Part shown: one piece after another, positions 11,711 through 23,925 of the stretch
Position numbering within the stretch: the first letter of the stretch is position 1
How the letters are laid out: each line of letters starts with the position of its first letter
Assembly (NCBI GenBank): GCA_922989275.2
Contig: OV277862.1
Span: forward strand, 62,261,832-62,325,831
Length of the DNA stretch: 64,000 nucleotides
Source of the DNA: Gari tellinella
Lineage: Eukaryota; Mollusca; Bivalvia; Cardiida; Psammobiidae
Direction: 5' to 3'
Notes under the pieces: generated by a model
What the model was told of the DNA's origin: nothing
Seen by the model: the letters and a program-made list of their open reading frames with translations, nothing else
The model's database searches: none
Translations under genes and position numbers: made by a program

Positions 11711-11898
11711 ACTTTACGGAGTTTACAAACTGTTTGAATCTAGAAAGACGCCGGGTAACGCGGCGTCTCATCTGGCTCCAAACTGTTTGACACTCGTCTT
11801 AAGGTTTGTTTAATTTAAACAATGCATAAATCTAAACTGAACAAATTTTGCAGACGACAATGTCAAAGCAGACGTCTGTGCAGCAGAATAAGGGTTAA
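11711..11898. mobile_element. Family B/C-like MITE
   Basis: Core GTTTGAATCTAGAAAGACGC / GCGTCTCATCTGGCTCCAAA followed by family C text (GCAGACGACAATGTCAAAGC, AGGGTTAA). Confidence 0.55.
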
Positions 11899-11910
11899 CC
11901 GCTTCATTTT

Positions 11911-12091
11911 CAGCGCTCCAGATATCTGAACTAATCCAACATTTTCTCACTCATTTCAGCACCGAATGCTATGGTGTTACTACTGATTAAACCGTCTCTT
12001 CGAGACAATTCTAATGAGTATGACACCATTGGGTTTAAAAGCAGAAATAAAGAGTTTAGTTTTCGAAATACTCCCCTCATCTGGAGCCCTG
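11911..12091. mobile_element. Family F MITE (CAGGGCTCCAGATA ends)
   Basis: Family F: about 190 bp, CAGGGCTCCAGATATGAGGG to CCTTATCTGAAGCCCTG, central palindrome CATTAGAATCGTCTC|GAGACGATTCTAATG. This copy has CAGCGCTCC at the left. Confidence 0.7.
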
Positions 12092-12099
12092 TATTTACA

Positions 12100-13890
12100 G
12101 AGTTGTCAAATTAAATGGAAGTTATATCCATAAATTAAAAAAAAATTAAAAAGCAAATTTCTTAGATAAAGCCGCTTTTTGTGAAAGAATCACGTCCCAT
12201 GTAGTTCTATGAGATCCCAATCAACCGTTTTATGCAGGTTTAATGCGGCTTTAATTATTCGGGGAACCCCAGTTTGCCATATGGGACTATTTTAGTGAAA
12301 TGCCTGGCTTAATCGAGGGAGTTACTCCCCTTGAAAATAAGCCGATACGTGACTGTCCAGCAAGAAGCCATCGATTTAGATTACAAAGAATTGATAGGGG
12401 ACAATTTTTGTAACTGCAATAAAACCATTATTATTCCAATCACAATATTCGCCCCGTTATGAGTTGAAAGGTCTACATCTAAACTTTATTATGGTATATT
12501 GTGTTTTAAAATGATATATTATCTTCAACAGTATTTTTTTGATTATTTAAACAGTAAAGTGCTGCTTATATATTCTTATACGATTATGCAAAAAAGGGGG
12601 AGGGTTGTACCATGCTTGGCTCTTAAAAGCAATTTATTTATCAAAATTAAATATCCGCCCCGTTATGAGTAAATTAAGAAAACATTGTTCTTTTTAATGA
12701 TATAATTTTCAGAAAAATAACTTAGTGTCTTGTACAGTATTTTTTAGGTTGAATTACACTATATTTCATGATATCGATATATTAGAACCACTCGTTAAGG
12801 TTCGTAAATTTCCGACGGAAATTAACGACCGTAGCAATATCAGCGGGCAACCCCCCGGGGCGTTTATTGCTGGTATCATAAATCTGCCAAGGGAAAGGAC
12901 ATATTTCAACCCTATTAGCAATAATCTGTTGCATTAACAGATTAAGAAAAGACAAATGCAGCAAAGCGTAAATTTGAGACATTCTCTACGAAACGTTTGT
13001 AGCAGCAGAATTTATAAAGTTTTATGTTGAATGAATCTATATATAATTGTTTTAAACATGTGATTGGTTATAATGTGTAATAACTTATTTTACCAAAGTG
13101 TCATGAAAAATTGAATGAAATAAACGATCAGGTAAATTACCTAATTTAATTGGATTTGAAATTTTTAGAAATGTTGTCAAATTTTCTTGTAATGAAATAT
13201 TATCCAATATGCTGCGTTATCTTAAAGATCGAATGTTGAGTAATATTTTGCTTTGAATTGCTTTGAATAACCTTTAAATACTTCGAAATGCAAACAGTAT
13301 AGTCCCAGATCAGAGATCATCCTATATGATCCTACATGATAGGTCTTGAATCCATTGTAAGTATGTGAAGACAGTATAGAAACAGATAAGAGGAATATAG
13401 AGAAGGGTCCAGTACTTTCACGAAAGAAATGACAATTTAAATAAGCTTTATTTTGGACAGTCTGAAATGGAAGTTTTACGCAAAAGAATTAACGGAGTAT
13501 TTGTAACTTTGAAATAAATTCTAGTGCTATATAGATCTAAAATGTATGCAATTAGTTATAAACCGTGTAAAAACCTTTTACAAGGTAAACTGAGAACAAT
13601 ACATCATAAGATCGGGAAAAACACTTAGGTAAAGTTGACGTAATATCATGATATGATGTAATAAAGTTTTAATAATTTGGTCTCATTATCTTTAACTGAG
13701 ACGTTATGCAAGATGTTTCTTTGATGATGGAGATAATAACGTTGAGTAATTGTTTGTTTTTAGCAAATTGATTCGGATAATTTTTCATCACCTAATACAC
13801 AATAACCCTCAGACTTGTTAGTTGGTTGGTAGAATGTTGACACTTTGGTCGAGGTAACTAACTTGCTATTGTTCCCCTAATATTCAGGGA
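12100..13890. other. Gene-free stretch, no clear structure
   Basis: AT-rich. CGCCCCGTTATGAG occurs twice (12452, 12657), hinting at an old duplication. A weak family D-like core (CCCAGATCAGAGATCATCCT) at 13308. Nothing coding. Confidence 0.5.
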
Positions 13891-13892
13891 CA

Positions 13893-14037
13893 ATAGGTAA
13901 AGCAGAATGAGCCTTAAGGTGCATTCTGCTTTACTTTCAGCCTGCTTTAAGCTATGATCTGCTAGAATATATAAACAATTTTCTTCAGTCAAGGAATAAA
14001 TCAAAGAGGTAAAAAGGCGTATTTATGGTTTAATGTG
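13893..14037 (+). mobile_element. Family A MITE, left end missing
   Basis: Palindrome AAAGCAGAATGAGCCTTAAG and the right end. Confidence 0.6.
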
Positions 14038-14740
14038 TATTGAATAAAGAAGGTTTGGAAACGGGACCAAAGCTTTTGTCCGGTTTAGAGAGAATTCCGG
14101 TATTTAGAGTTTCCGGTTTGGAGGGGTTCCACTATAGTTGCTTATAGCTGTTTAAAGATTACATTATCATTTAACTGATACAGTTCCGAAATGAGAGAAA
14201 GAAATGATGATAGTTTTATTTATTATACTGACGCTTATATTGTTAAAAGGTAATATATTAAGAAAATCTATCTTTTATTAGATCTATTCTTATATGTTCT
14301 GTTCAATTTAATTTTATACCGTCAGAAGTAATGGAGAAAGCTCCTGTAAGAGGTTTATGGACCACTTTTGTCCTGCATTAAGCAGCCACCCTTAGTTACA
14401 TATCTCAAGTCTTTTTGACCGGACGGTCGTTTTACGGGTCATTTACTGTACATAAATATATTTTAAAATACTTATGATAATTCAATCACTCGTGAAAATG
14501 CAAATGGCAAATTTCAGTCCAGTCCAGTTAAATCTAGTCAATATTTAACTGCTTCGGGCTGTCATTCTTAAACTGCATTGCTGAATGGAAGACTATGCAA
14601 ACCCTGATCAGATGGTTTCTTTGAGTGATCTGAGTCTACGCTGTTTGATAAGAAGTTGTGATTTTCAAACATACCTTGTTTGCATATGAAGGGTTGTGTG
14701 AAATGAGCCGGAAATACAAGGGGCATACGATTGCTTACTT

Positions 14741-14952
14741 TTAACTGCCTAAGCCGACGGCACTGACTTTTGCAAACAGTTTGGATCCTAATTACGCATG
14801 CGGTGTCTGATCAATTTTCGATCTGTTTGACACTCACATTAATTGTTCTTAAGTTAAAACTGCATACAATTCCCAAAAAAATAAAGTAAACGCTGACGCA
14901 TGAATAAAAAATGCGGGCGATAATATAGCAGCGGCTGTGTTTGACGGGTTAA
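14741..14952. mobile_element. Family C MITE
   Basis: TTAACTGCCTAAGCCGACGG to TGACGGGTTAA; palindrome arm lost on one side. Confidence 0.6.
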
Positions 14953-15017
14953 TCGTTATTACGTCATAAAGGCAGTGAAATGGTTAACTAACAATAAAAC
15001 AAATGTTTGATGTGTCG

Positions 15018-15198
15018 ATCTATAAAGCCTTTCTAACGCGACCACTCGATATAAGTATCATGGTCGGCCTCGGGGTGACAGCCTAATGCAGGAAAGAAGG
15101 AGCCCCAATACGACTCACCCCTGCGCTAAGCAGTCGCCTGCAATTAAAAATCCCAAATCACAATGACTGGGCGGTCGCATTAGAGAGGCTTTATTGCA
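15018..15198. mobile_element. Short inverted-repeat element, ATAAAGCCTTTCTAA ends
   Basis: TATAAAGCCTTTCTAACGCG at left, GGTCGCATTAGAGAGGCTTT at right, inverted. Confidence 0.55.
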
Positions 15199-15822
15199 TA
15201 AATGTCTCTGATTGTTACTGTAGTTAAGCCGAAAGCTCCTTTACTTTCATTCAACTTAGTGTGTTCAATTTTTTCAGAGCTTTCTTGATATGTTTGGATC
15301 AAAGCGTTGCTTAGATTCAGGGCACGTTTTGTATTATGTTGAATTATTTGTTAAGATGAAAATGTCTGAAATGATTACCAAACCAAATTTCAGCTAGTTT
15401 AAATGCATGTATTAAATCTGTGTCGAATACACGGCGTCTTAGGAGGACCCAAACTGCTCAGGCAGTTAAACTTAAAAGCTGTCGTTCAAAGTTCCAGGCC
15501 AAAAAAGAAGAAAAAAAAAAGAGAATCGTCTACAATGATGAAGTGTGTGCCGTTCATTTACTTTTATTCAATATTTTGGCGAGAATGGCGAGCAACGTGT
15601 ATAAGAAAATTAAAAGTGTATTTGGATACAGAAAAATAATGTTTGCATAAGATTTGAGTAAAAGTAAAAATTAAAAATTAAAAAAAAGAGTTATTATTTA
15701 GATCTGGTACTCTGAAATCAAACACTGTATATTCATGACATTGTATTAGACGTTTCATTTTTGTCTTATAGCACAAATACATTATTATGTTACATGTACC
15801 AAATATTAGCTACAGCGGGGAA

Positions 15823-16044
15823 ATCGTTATTAATTCTCAATATACGCGTTTACGATAAAACTATTATTTCTATTACAAATAGTTTGGAGCCAGATCAGAC
15901 GCCGGGTAACCGGCGTCTGATCAGGCTCCAAACTGTTTTTCACTAAGATAAACATAATTCGTCAGAATTGTCCAAATTTTTTACCTTTCTACGTTTTAGT
16001 GCTTTGCGTTTCAACTGGAAAGAATAACGTTTTCTCTACTGTAC
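15823..16044 (+). mobile_element. Family B MITE
   Basis: Palindrome AGTTTGGAGCCAGATCAGAC and AATAACGTTTTCTCTACTG at the right; left end decayed. Confidence 0.7.
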
Positions 16045-16723
16045 CTTAATGAATACCAAATGAACGCAATTATTCAGTTGTCATTTTCATGTAATAAATC
16101 ATTATTTACATATTATTAAATGGCTTATTCATTGAAACCTGCTTAAACTGAGAACCCGAAATAGTGTGAGATTATTTTATTACCCACGGCGATAAGACTT
16201 AGTGAAGATTATACACACAGCATGTCGTCTGTTTTATTATCACAGTGATAGGGTCGTGGGCAAGTCACGGAAACGCGTAATTTCCGGCAATCGGCGACCG
16301 GAGCCGAACATTATCAAATTTATAAGAATAGGTTATCTGTCATGTATTGACACAAAGGGAGAAAACCGCAATGCGTATTTTGGCTTCTTCACTAGGTGTA
16401 TTTAAGGGACGCAATCCAGTGAAATAGACCAAAATAGTCCCATATGCCAAACAACTCAATATTTATAGGATACAAAACTAAGTGTATTCATCTCACTAAT
16501 AACTGTCACTTTTCGGCCCAGATACCCTCTAGAATGCATCTCCGCCATTCTAGAAAAAAAATTTGCTGGGGGAGGCCCCGAACCCCCGTCTGTTTCTGCG
16601 TATCCCAAATTTGTCCCTAGGAACGCCCCTGACAGAGTCGCCATTATGGGCACATTGTGGGTAATCATTTTTGTCCCTCAACTACAAGTGCTGATTTCAG
16701 TGTTATGACTCCGTAAAGAACTT

Positions 16724-16928
16724 GGGGCCCGTTTCGTAAAACTTCGTACGACAAATGATGTCGTAGGTCAGATAAAAAAAAAGTATCAAGTATTATTTAT
16801 TTCTCCTTCTAATCCCGTCTTGTGACATTTCTTTGGAATCGTCTTGATAGGGAAATCTGAAATTAAATGTACTTTAAAGTTTTGACTTACGACCGTTTTT
16901 GTCGTACGAAGTTTTATGAAACGGGCCC
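16724..16928. mobile_element. Family E MITE (GGGCCCGTTTC ends)
   Basis: Family E: about 230 bp, ends GGGCCCGTTTCATAAAACTT inverted, then CGTACGACAAA. The usual central palindrome GGAATCGTCTT|AAGACGATTCC is half lost here. Confidence 0.75.
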
Positions 16929-17108
16929 AGCGACGGATTGACAACGTAGTAACGAGTTTACCCAGCAATTGTTTTTGGCTCGTAATTGACGCTTCAAAGT
17001 CTAATTTAATCTAGTCTTTTGTCTCTAATTCTAATATATGACGAGCAGTGTCGATACTGATAAAAGGGTCCCAATAGAAACCCTCTGATCTGGATCTATA
17101 TATATCCT

Positions 17109-17524
17109 TGCTTCTTGTCATTTCGCCACTTTCTTGTCAATTCGCCACCTAAGCAAAACTTAGAATTCCATCACGAGCAGGCTACCGAGGATGTCCGAAA
17201 ACTACAGAGGATATCCGAATACTAGGACAGTTACACTGAGGAAGATTTCAAGCGCCGAAAATGCGAAAGAAACAGGTAAAATAACAATAATTCCCAAAAA
17301 GTTTCAAATCAAAGGACATGTTGGTAATTTTATCTCTATTTGCCCGTTGTTACTTTTTTATTGTAAAGTTGCAAAAGTTATTATTTACTTTTAAAAAATT
17401 AAATATTTCAAAATCATTAAACAATGTTCAAATTTCATGAAACAAACTATAACATACTGACAGAGCCTACATTGACCTAATTATCGAACGACCAATCAGA
17501 GGTGGCGAATTGACAAGAAAGCAT
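17109..17524. mobile_element. Short inverted-repeat element with perfect 22-bp ends
   Basis: 17129-17150 and 17500-17521 are exact inverted copies (core CTTGTCAATTCGCCACCT). A second, slightly degraded copy of the left end precedes it at 17109-17128. The interior has no gene. Target duplication not identified. Confidence 0.7.
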
Positions 17525-18144
17525 CCCTATGATCCAGAGCAATGACCTCCTTCGAAAACGGTACAGTAATTTACATTTGTATTTATTTCACAAGTTTTAT
17601 TTGTATATATTCGTGTTATTGAAGGTTCAGTTCAGAATTAGATCCGTGAACAAGTAAGAAATGTTACATCAAAAAGCGCATGCGCGAAAAATATAGCTAA
17701 GGGTGGCGAAAACACAGGTTAACAGGCTAGACTGAGTGTACCTCACCGGTATACTGTTTGTAAATGTAATATGCATGGCTGTGGTTCTGTGGCTTAACAA
17801 ACATAAAACGATGTTTCTCATAAAGGGAGACAATTGTGTACAGACTAAAGATATGCTTATGTAATGCTTTCCTATTGTATTTAAGAACACGATTTATACC
17901 AGGAACTCATGAATATAATCTCCCTGTATACCGAAGACTATGCGCCCCTACTCCTCCTTCAGAGACGAGAGGACCCTATTCTTTCCCAATAAACATATTT
18001 GTTCTACAGTGTTCCCTCTCTACAACGGCCCTCCAAACAACGACTCCCTCCTCGACCCTTGCCTGCAACGGGACAATTATGTCTAACGCTTTTACTGCGG
18101 CTTAAAATTGTCGTCTGCTGGTTGTTTTTTCACAGTTACATGTA

Positions 18145-18390
18145 CAGTGGAGAATCTGTTATTCTTTCCCAATAAACGCGTTTACGCTAAAACTATTATT
18201 TGCAGTGCAAACAGTTTGGAGCCAGATCAGACGCCGGGAAACCCGGCGTCTGATCTGGCTCCAAACTGTTTGCCACCAAGATAAACAAGAATTATCAGAA
18301 TTGTCCAAAAGTTGTTCTTTACTACGTTTTAGTGCTTTGCGTTTGCATACGTTTGCGTTTAAACGGGAAAGAATAACAGATTCTCCACTG
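18145..18390 (+). mobile_element. Family B MITE, best copy
   Basis: CAGTGGAGAATCTGTTATTC to AACAGATTCTCCACTG with TA at 18143-18144 and 18391-18392. The 64-bp palindrome is perfect but for the loop. Confidence 0.85.
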
Positions 18391-18934
18391 TAAGTGGAGA
18401 TTTTGATAGAATGAATATAATGAGAGACAAACAACTTGAATTCAGATTCAGTGATGCGGCGTCTGATCTGGATTCAAGCTGTTTGCAAATGTAAGCCAAG
18501 TTTTAATTTTCCCTCTCTATAACGACTCCCTCCGAACAACACACTCAATCTGTGTCTCCCATTGGGTGTCGTTGTAGAGAGGGAGCACTGTAATACAATC
18601 ACACCATTTGCAAACAGTTGGAGCCAGATCAGACGCCGTGTTACTAATATTGGACATGACTACTTTATTCTCAATAGATATCTTTCATCTCTATATTTGC
18701 AGATATGTATATGATCCAAAAGAGTAAACTTTTGCATCCTACCAGACAATGAGAGATTTGATGACGGGTATAAACTAGAACTGATTGCAGTAGTTTCTAT
18801 TTCTATTTATTACTTCTACGCCATCAATTCTGATGATTATGAGAAGGGGCACTTTTTAGGTGCACCAATGGGACTGTACCCCGCCGGTCACTTTATCCTG
18901 ACACCGACGAACCAGTCGTAATGCTAACCCGAAA

Positions 18935-19165
18935 TCCTGAGCGCCAAGGAGGGAAGCCATTACTACCAATTTTCAAGTCTTTGAGTTTCAACTCATTCAT
19001 CCATAAAACTTTAATGAACAATTCCAACTGCAAAATAAGTCTAGACTACTTTTGACTATTTAGGGTTGATTTTAACAACATATTTCAAAATGACAAACAG
19101 TGTTGACCCTAATCAGAGGACTCCTTGCAAATGAGGAGTATACTCCTCCCTAGGGTTGAATGAGT
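18935..19165. mobile_element. Family D MITE, degraded
   Basis: TTTGAGTTTCAACTCATTCA, CAAACAGTGTTGACCCTAAT, AGGAGTATACTCCTCCCTAG. Confidence 0.5.
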
Positions 19166-19407
19166 TTATCAAAAGGGCCCTAAATGGTCCGATATTGCTA
19201 ACCTGTGGACATTGAACAGAATACTAGTACATGTAGTTTAATTTGGAGTTTCTTCATAACCATCAGGACATAGCTTGTCAGAATTTGACCAACATTTGTT
19301 CAAATTTGTAACCCACTAAAGCAAACTTGCTCTAGATTTGTATGACAATTCTGAGCAAGTTTGATCCTTTTTGAGACAAAACTGTGGTCTGTAGAGTGTT
19401 TTATCTT

Positions 19408-19856
19408 TTAACCCAATACCCCATAGCCTATTTCTAGTTTGTGACAGGTGAGTGAGGTTACCACTTATAGCAGGTTGAATCAGGGCTCCAGATATGAGGG
19501 AGTAAACTGAACAAATCCAACATTTTCTCACTAATAAAGCACCAAATCATATGATGTTACTACTCATTAGAATCGTCTCGAAGAGACGATTCTAATGAGT
19601 AGTGACACCATAGGGTTTAATGCAGAAACATATATATATTTTTAAATACTCCCCTTATCTGAAGCCCTGTTAAATGTAAAGCAGAATCTGAATGTGCATT
19701 CAGCTTTACTTTCAGTCTACTTCAAACTGCCATCTGATAAGATATAGAAACCAGTTCAATTGGTGCATTAACATAACTGTGCAAAATGGATTTTTTTCCT
19801 TAGTGCAGGAATAATTTAAAGACGTGAAAATGCATATTTATGCAATGAAGGGTTAA
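19408..19856 (+). mobile_element. Family A MITE interrupted by a family F element
   Basis: TTAACCCAATACCCCATAGC to AATGAAGGGTTAA. Split after GCAGGTTGAAT by 19481-19669 and resuming at TTAAATGTAAAGCAG. Confidence 0.75.
19481..19669. mobile_element. Family F MITE inserted in a family A copy
   Basis: Both ends and a perfect palindrome. TTGAAT before and TTAAAT after suggest a 6-bp target duplication with one change. Confidence 0.78.
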
Positions 19857-19898
19857 AGCTTTTCCTACGATTTGACCTAGAAATCAGTATGATGGAGA

Positions 19899-21277
19899 AA
19901 CAAGAGGGCCTGAAGGCCCTGATATCGCTCACCTGTTGTACTGAAGTCTGATAGCTTTACCTTTCTGTTTCACCCGTTTTAATCTAAATCCATTCAAATT
20001 TGTAGTATAGCATGTAAACAATTTTAGAATTCTAGTAGTAGAGTACATCAAGGGCAGATAACTAGAGTCTAAACAATACTGAAATGAAGCATTTCAAAGT
20101 ATATCAAGGGCAGATAACTATTGCCACAACGATTAGATTTCAACTATAATTGCACTCCTTCAAAACTTATAGCTATATACTTGTGTGCAAGTATAATCCA
20201 TTGAAAACTGTAGTTGCAAGAGTGTAAACACGGTCAGATATGGCATTTTCAGCAATTCAAAGGTAGATAACTCTTGACCTATTGGTCCAATTTCAAGTTG
20301 CACTCATTCAAACTCTTATGGTCATATACAATCTGAGCAAGTTTGCAAAAGAGTGGATAGAAATTGTGGCCTCTAGAGTGTAAACACCGTTAAATATGGC
20401 ATTTTCAGCAATTCAAAGGTAGGTAACTCTCGACCTATTTGTTCGATTTCAACCATAATCAAACTCATCTGAACTCTTATGGTCATATACAAGCTGAGCA
20501 AATTTGAGAAAGATTGGATAAAAAGTGTGGCCCCTAGAGTGTAAACACCCTTAAAAATGACATTTTCAGCAATTCAAAGGTAGATAACTCGTGACCTATT
20601 AGTCTGATTTCAACCATAATTGAACTCATTCAAACTATTATGGTCATATACAATCTGAGCACGTTTGAGAAAGATTGGATAAAAATTGTGGCCTATAGAG
20701 TGTAAACACCGTTAAATATGGCATTTTCAGCAATTCAAAGGTAGATAACTGCTTACCTATTTTTCCGATTTTGACCATAATGGAACTCATCCAAACTCTT
20801 ATGATCATATACAATCTGAGCAAGTTTGAGAAAGATTGGATAAATATTGTGGCCTACAGAGTGTAAACACTGTTAAATATGGCATTTTCAGCAATTCAAA
20901 GGTAAATTACTCTTGTTCTATAAATCAGATTTCAACCATAATCGAACTCATCCAAACTCTTATAGTAATATACAATCTGATCAAGTTTGAGAAAGATTAG
21001 ATAAATATTGTGGCCTCTAGAGTGTAAACACCGTTAAATATGGCATTTTCAGCAATTCAAAGGTAGATTAACTCTTGACCTATTAGTCTGATTTCAACCA
21101 TAATTGAACTCATCTGAAATATTATGGTAATATACAATCTGAGCAAGTTTGAGAAAGATTGGATAAATATTGTGGCTTCTAGAGTGTAAACACTAAAATT
21201 GTTGACGCCGCACGACGGATGCCGGATATTCAAGGATTGCAAAAGCTCACCCTGAGCTAGGTCAGGTGAGCTAAAAA
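19899..21277 (+). mobile_element. Helitron-like (pearl/HINE-type) element with 160-bp tandem core
   Basis: Starts CAAGAGGGCCTGAAGGCCCT...GCTCACCTG, ends AGCTCACCCTGAGCTAGGTC then AGGTGAGCTAAAAAC. The core is about eight units of about 160 bp, each containing GGCATTTTCAGCAATTCAAA and GAGCAAGTTTGAGAAAGATT. I recall similar bivalve elements described as pearl/Helitron-associated; this classification is from memory. No helicase gene present. Confidence 0.7.
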
Positions 21278-21278
21278 C

Positions 21279-21657
21279 ATGTGGCCAGTAGGTTGTTCAC
21301 TGAATTTTCTAAGACTTGACACAGAGACCTAATTTTTGATCAAACATGATCCATATAAGGGTCTTGTGTATATGCGCGTAGATAGGATTGAATGTGTTTT
21401 GTATCTGTAAATATCTGTACAAATGTTTGAGGGCCACAAGGGAGATTAGTTGCTTGTGTGTTCTACATGTAATTGTGTTACCCTCTTGAAATAAAGTCTT
21501 TATTATTATTATTATTATTGTCCATATACACACACATATCAAATACAAAAGCAATAACTCAAGGGACATAGAAGTTATAGGCATTTTCTTAAAATTGTTT
21601 ACGCCCTTCACGCCGCCGACTACGCCTGGGGTAAAGCAATAGCTTGTCCTGTACTTT
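21279..21657 (+). mobile_element. Partial Helitron-like copy interrupted by a retroposon tail
   Basis: Resembles the core of the next element (ACTTGACACAGAGACCTA, CATGATCCATAT) and ends ACTTTGTACAGGCGAGCTTAAAATC. It is split by 21358-21530. Confidence 0.5.
21358..21530 (+). mobile_element. 5'-truncated retroposon (LINE/SINE 3' tail) with ATT repeat tail
   Basis: 173 bp ending CTTGAAATAAAGTCTTTATT then (ATT)n. TCCATATA directly outside at 21350-21357 and 21531-21538 as an exact 8-bp target duplication. The short length and AATAAA next to a simple-repeat tail are typical of truncated non-LTR copies. The parent family is not identified. Confidence 0.75.
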
Positions 21658-21698
21658 GTACAGGCGAGCTTAAAATCAAACCTTTCTGGGATTAGAAA

Positions 21699-23043
21699 AC
21701 AAGGGCCACTATGGCCCTAAATCGCTCACCTGGTACACCATGGCAAACTTGACCTATAGTGACCTAGATTATGACTGGCCATGACCCACAATCAACCTCT
21801 AGAGTGTAAACAAGATTTTCCTATGATTTGACCTAGTTTTTGAACAGACACAATCCATATTTGATTTTGACCTAGATCTGATGTAGGCAAAAATTCTGAC
21901 AATATTTCATGCAGATCTAGTGAGATTTGTAGCTTCCAAAGGTTAACACTGTTTTTCTTTGATTTGACCTAGTGACCTAGTTTTCAACCAGACATCATTC
22001 AAAATTAACTGAGCTAGATATCAATGAGGCAATCATGATGAGCAAAATTCATTAAAATCCAATGAGATTTGTAGCCTCTAGAGTGTTAACAAGTTTCCCC
22101 TATGATTTGACCTAGTGACCTAGTTTTTTACTCTAAATGACCCATATTCGAACTTGGCCTTGGTATCAATTAAGCAAACATTCTGACCAAAGTGCATAAA
22201 GATCAAATGAAATTTATAGCCTCAAGAGTGTTAACAAGGTTTTTCTATGATTTGACCTAGTGACCTACTTTTTGACCGGACATGACCCATATTCAAACTT
22301 GACCTAGATATCAATAAGACAAACATGCTGACCAAGTGTCATCAAGATCCAATGAGATTTGTAGCCTCTAGAGTGTTAACAAGGTTTTTCTCTGATTTGA
22401 CCTAGTGACCTAGTTTTTGACCGGACATAACCCATATTCGAACTTGACCTTGGTATCAATTAAGCAAACATTCTGACCAAGTTTCATCAAGATCCAATGA
22501 GATATGTAGCCTCTAGAGTATTAACAAGGTTTTTCTATGATTTGACCTAGTGACCTAGTTTTTGACCGGACATGACCCATATTCAAACTTGACCTAGATA
22601 TCAATGAGACAAACATTCTGACCTAGTTTCATCAAGATCCAATGAGATTTGTAGCCTCTAGAGTGTTAACAAGGTTTTTCTATGATTTGACCTAGTGACC
22701 TAGTTTTTGACCGGACATGACCCATATTCGAACTTGACCTAGATATCAATGAGACAAACATTCTGACCAAGTTTCATCAAGATCCAATGAGATTTGTAGC
22801 CTCTAGAGTGTTAACAAGGTTTTTCTATGATTTGACCTAGTGACCTAGTTTTTGACCCAACATGACCTACATTCGAACTTGGCCTACATTTCTACTAGAC
22901 AAACATTGTGATCAAGTTTCATGAAGATTGGATGATATTTGTAGCTGCTAGAGTGTTAACGAACCAATTGTGGACGGACGGACGACGGACATCCAGCGAT
23001 CCTAAAAGCTCACCTTGGCACTTCGTGCCAGGTGAGCTAAAAA
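21699..23043 (+). mobile_element. Helitron-like element with 147-bp tandem core
   Basis: Starts CAAGGGCCACTATGGCCCTA, ends AGCTCACCTTGGCACTTCGT then GCCAGGTGAGCTAAAAAC (a perfect hairpin). About seven core units contain GATTTGACCTAGTGACCTAG and AAGATCCAATGAGATTTGTA. Units 22230-22800 are nearly identical, so they were homogenised or amplified recently. Just before the end is a GGACGGACGGACGACGGAC run. Confidence 0.7.
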
Positions 23044-23092
23044 CCTTTGGTTAAGAGAAATATAGGAATTCATGACAGGTTAATTCAAAACT

Positions 23093-23295
23093 TTAGCCCA
23101 TAGCCTGTGGGTTTCTTTGTGAAGACAGGTCACTACTTAAAGCAGGTTGTAAGTAAAGCAGAATATGCCCTCAAAGTGCAACCTGCTTTACTTTCAGCCT
23201 CCTTCAAGCTATCACTGCTGTTAGGTATCTGACTTAAGCCCAACTGGATATTCATATATGTAATTTCCATTTGTAGCTGTGATGGAAAGGGTTAA
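23093..23295 (+). mobile_element. Family A MITE, degraded
   Basis: AAAGCAGGTTGTAAGTAAAG and AACCTGCTTTACTTTCAGCC; ends decayed except GGGTTAA. Confidence 0.55.
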
Positions 23296-23559
23296 ATGAT
23301 TGCTCAACACAGGCTTGATTTAACCCAATTATGACTAGATATTGCAATGAACTCTGCCTATGTGCTTGCTGGAAGATGTCATTATAGATATACGAGAGTG
23401 GTCTACCATACAGCAGAACTTTCATATCAAATAGCAAACAGTGTAGACCCTGATGAGATGCCGTGTAATGCAATGTCTAATCAGGGTCTACACTGTTTGC
23501 CAATGTCCCCTTTAATAGACGCTACACTTAAATGTTTTAATGAGTTTTCATGACTCCAA

Positions 23560-23720
23560 GCTGTTATTTACACGGGCCCAACGCTTATAAAGCCTTTGAG
23601 TTGAGTCTCAGTTCATTCGCAAGCATTTGATTGGTCAGATTTGAGCCTCAGCTCAAATCTGACCAATCAAATGCTTGAGAAAGATTTCACTACTGACACA
23701 GAGATGAGAGATCTTCGAAA
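23560..23720. repeat. Palindrome with TTTGATTGGTCAGATTTGAG arms
   Basis: AAGCATTTGATTGGTCAGAT / ATCTGACCAATCAAATGCTT is a perfect inverted pair. Related, longer versions at 51810-52020 and 62590-62720. Just downstream (minus-strand sense) of the MRPL41 stop. Confidence 0.65.
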
Positions 23721-23925
23721 ATTACACCAGGTAAATAATAGCTCAGAGTCATGAAAAACTCATCAAAATGTCCAATCCTGAGCTTGGAAACAACCTATTC
23801 AATTGTAGACTTAAATGGGTTAATTTTATATCTCAAAGAGGGTCAAATAAAAACAAAAAGTCAAATCTGAATGTTTGTTAACTTCATCATATAAAACATG
23901 TGTTTAATACAGGGGAGAGAACTCA

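Noticed and set aside
12725..12982. Opposed 66-70 codon open frames
   Set aside because: Mutually antisense, no family resemblance, repeat-like surroundings.
15403..15650. Lys-rich open frames in two frames
   Set aside because: Lysines come from an A-rich tract; no start or splice support.
16540..16640. CCCGAACCCCCGTCTGTTTC region as a tRNA or coding exon
   Set aside because: Resembles the right end of CAGGGGCG-type elements (ends AACGCCCCTG); its left end was not found, so not listed as an element.
18836..18960. GC-richer block (CCCGCCGGTCACTTTATCCT) as an exon
   Set aside because: No open frame with splice sites and no recognised protein; left unannotated.
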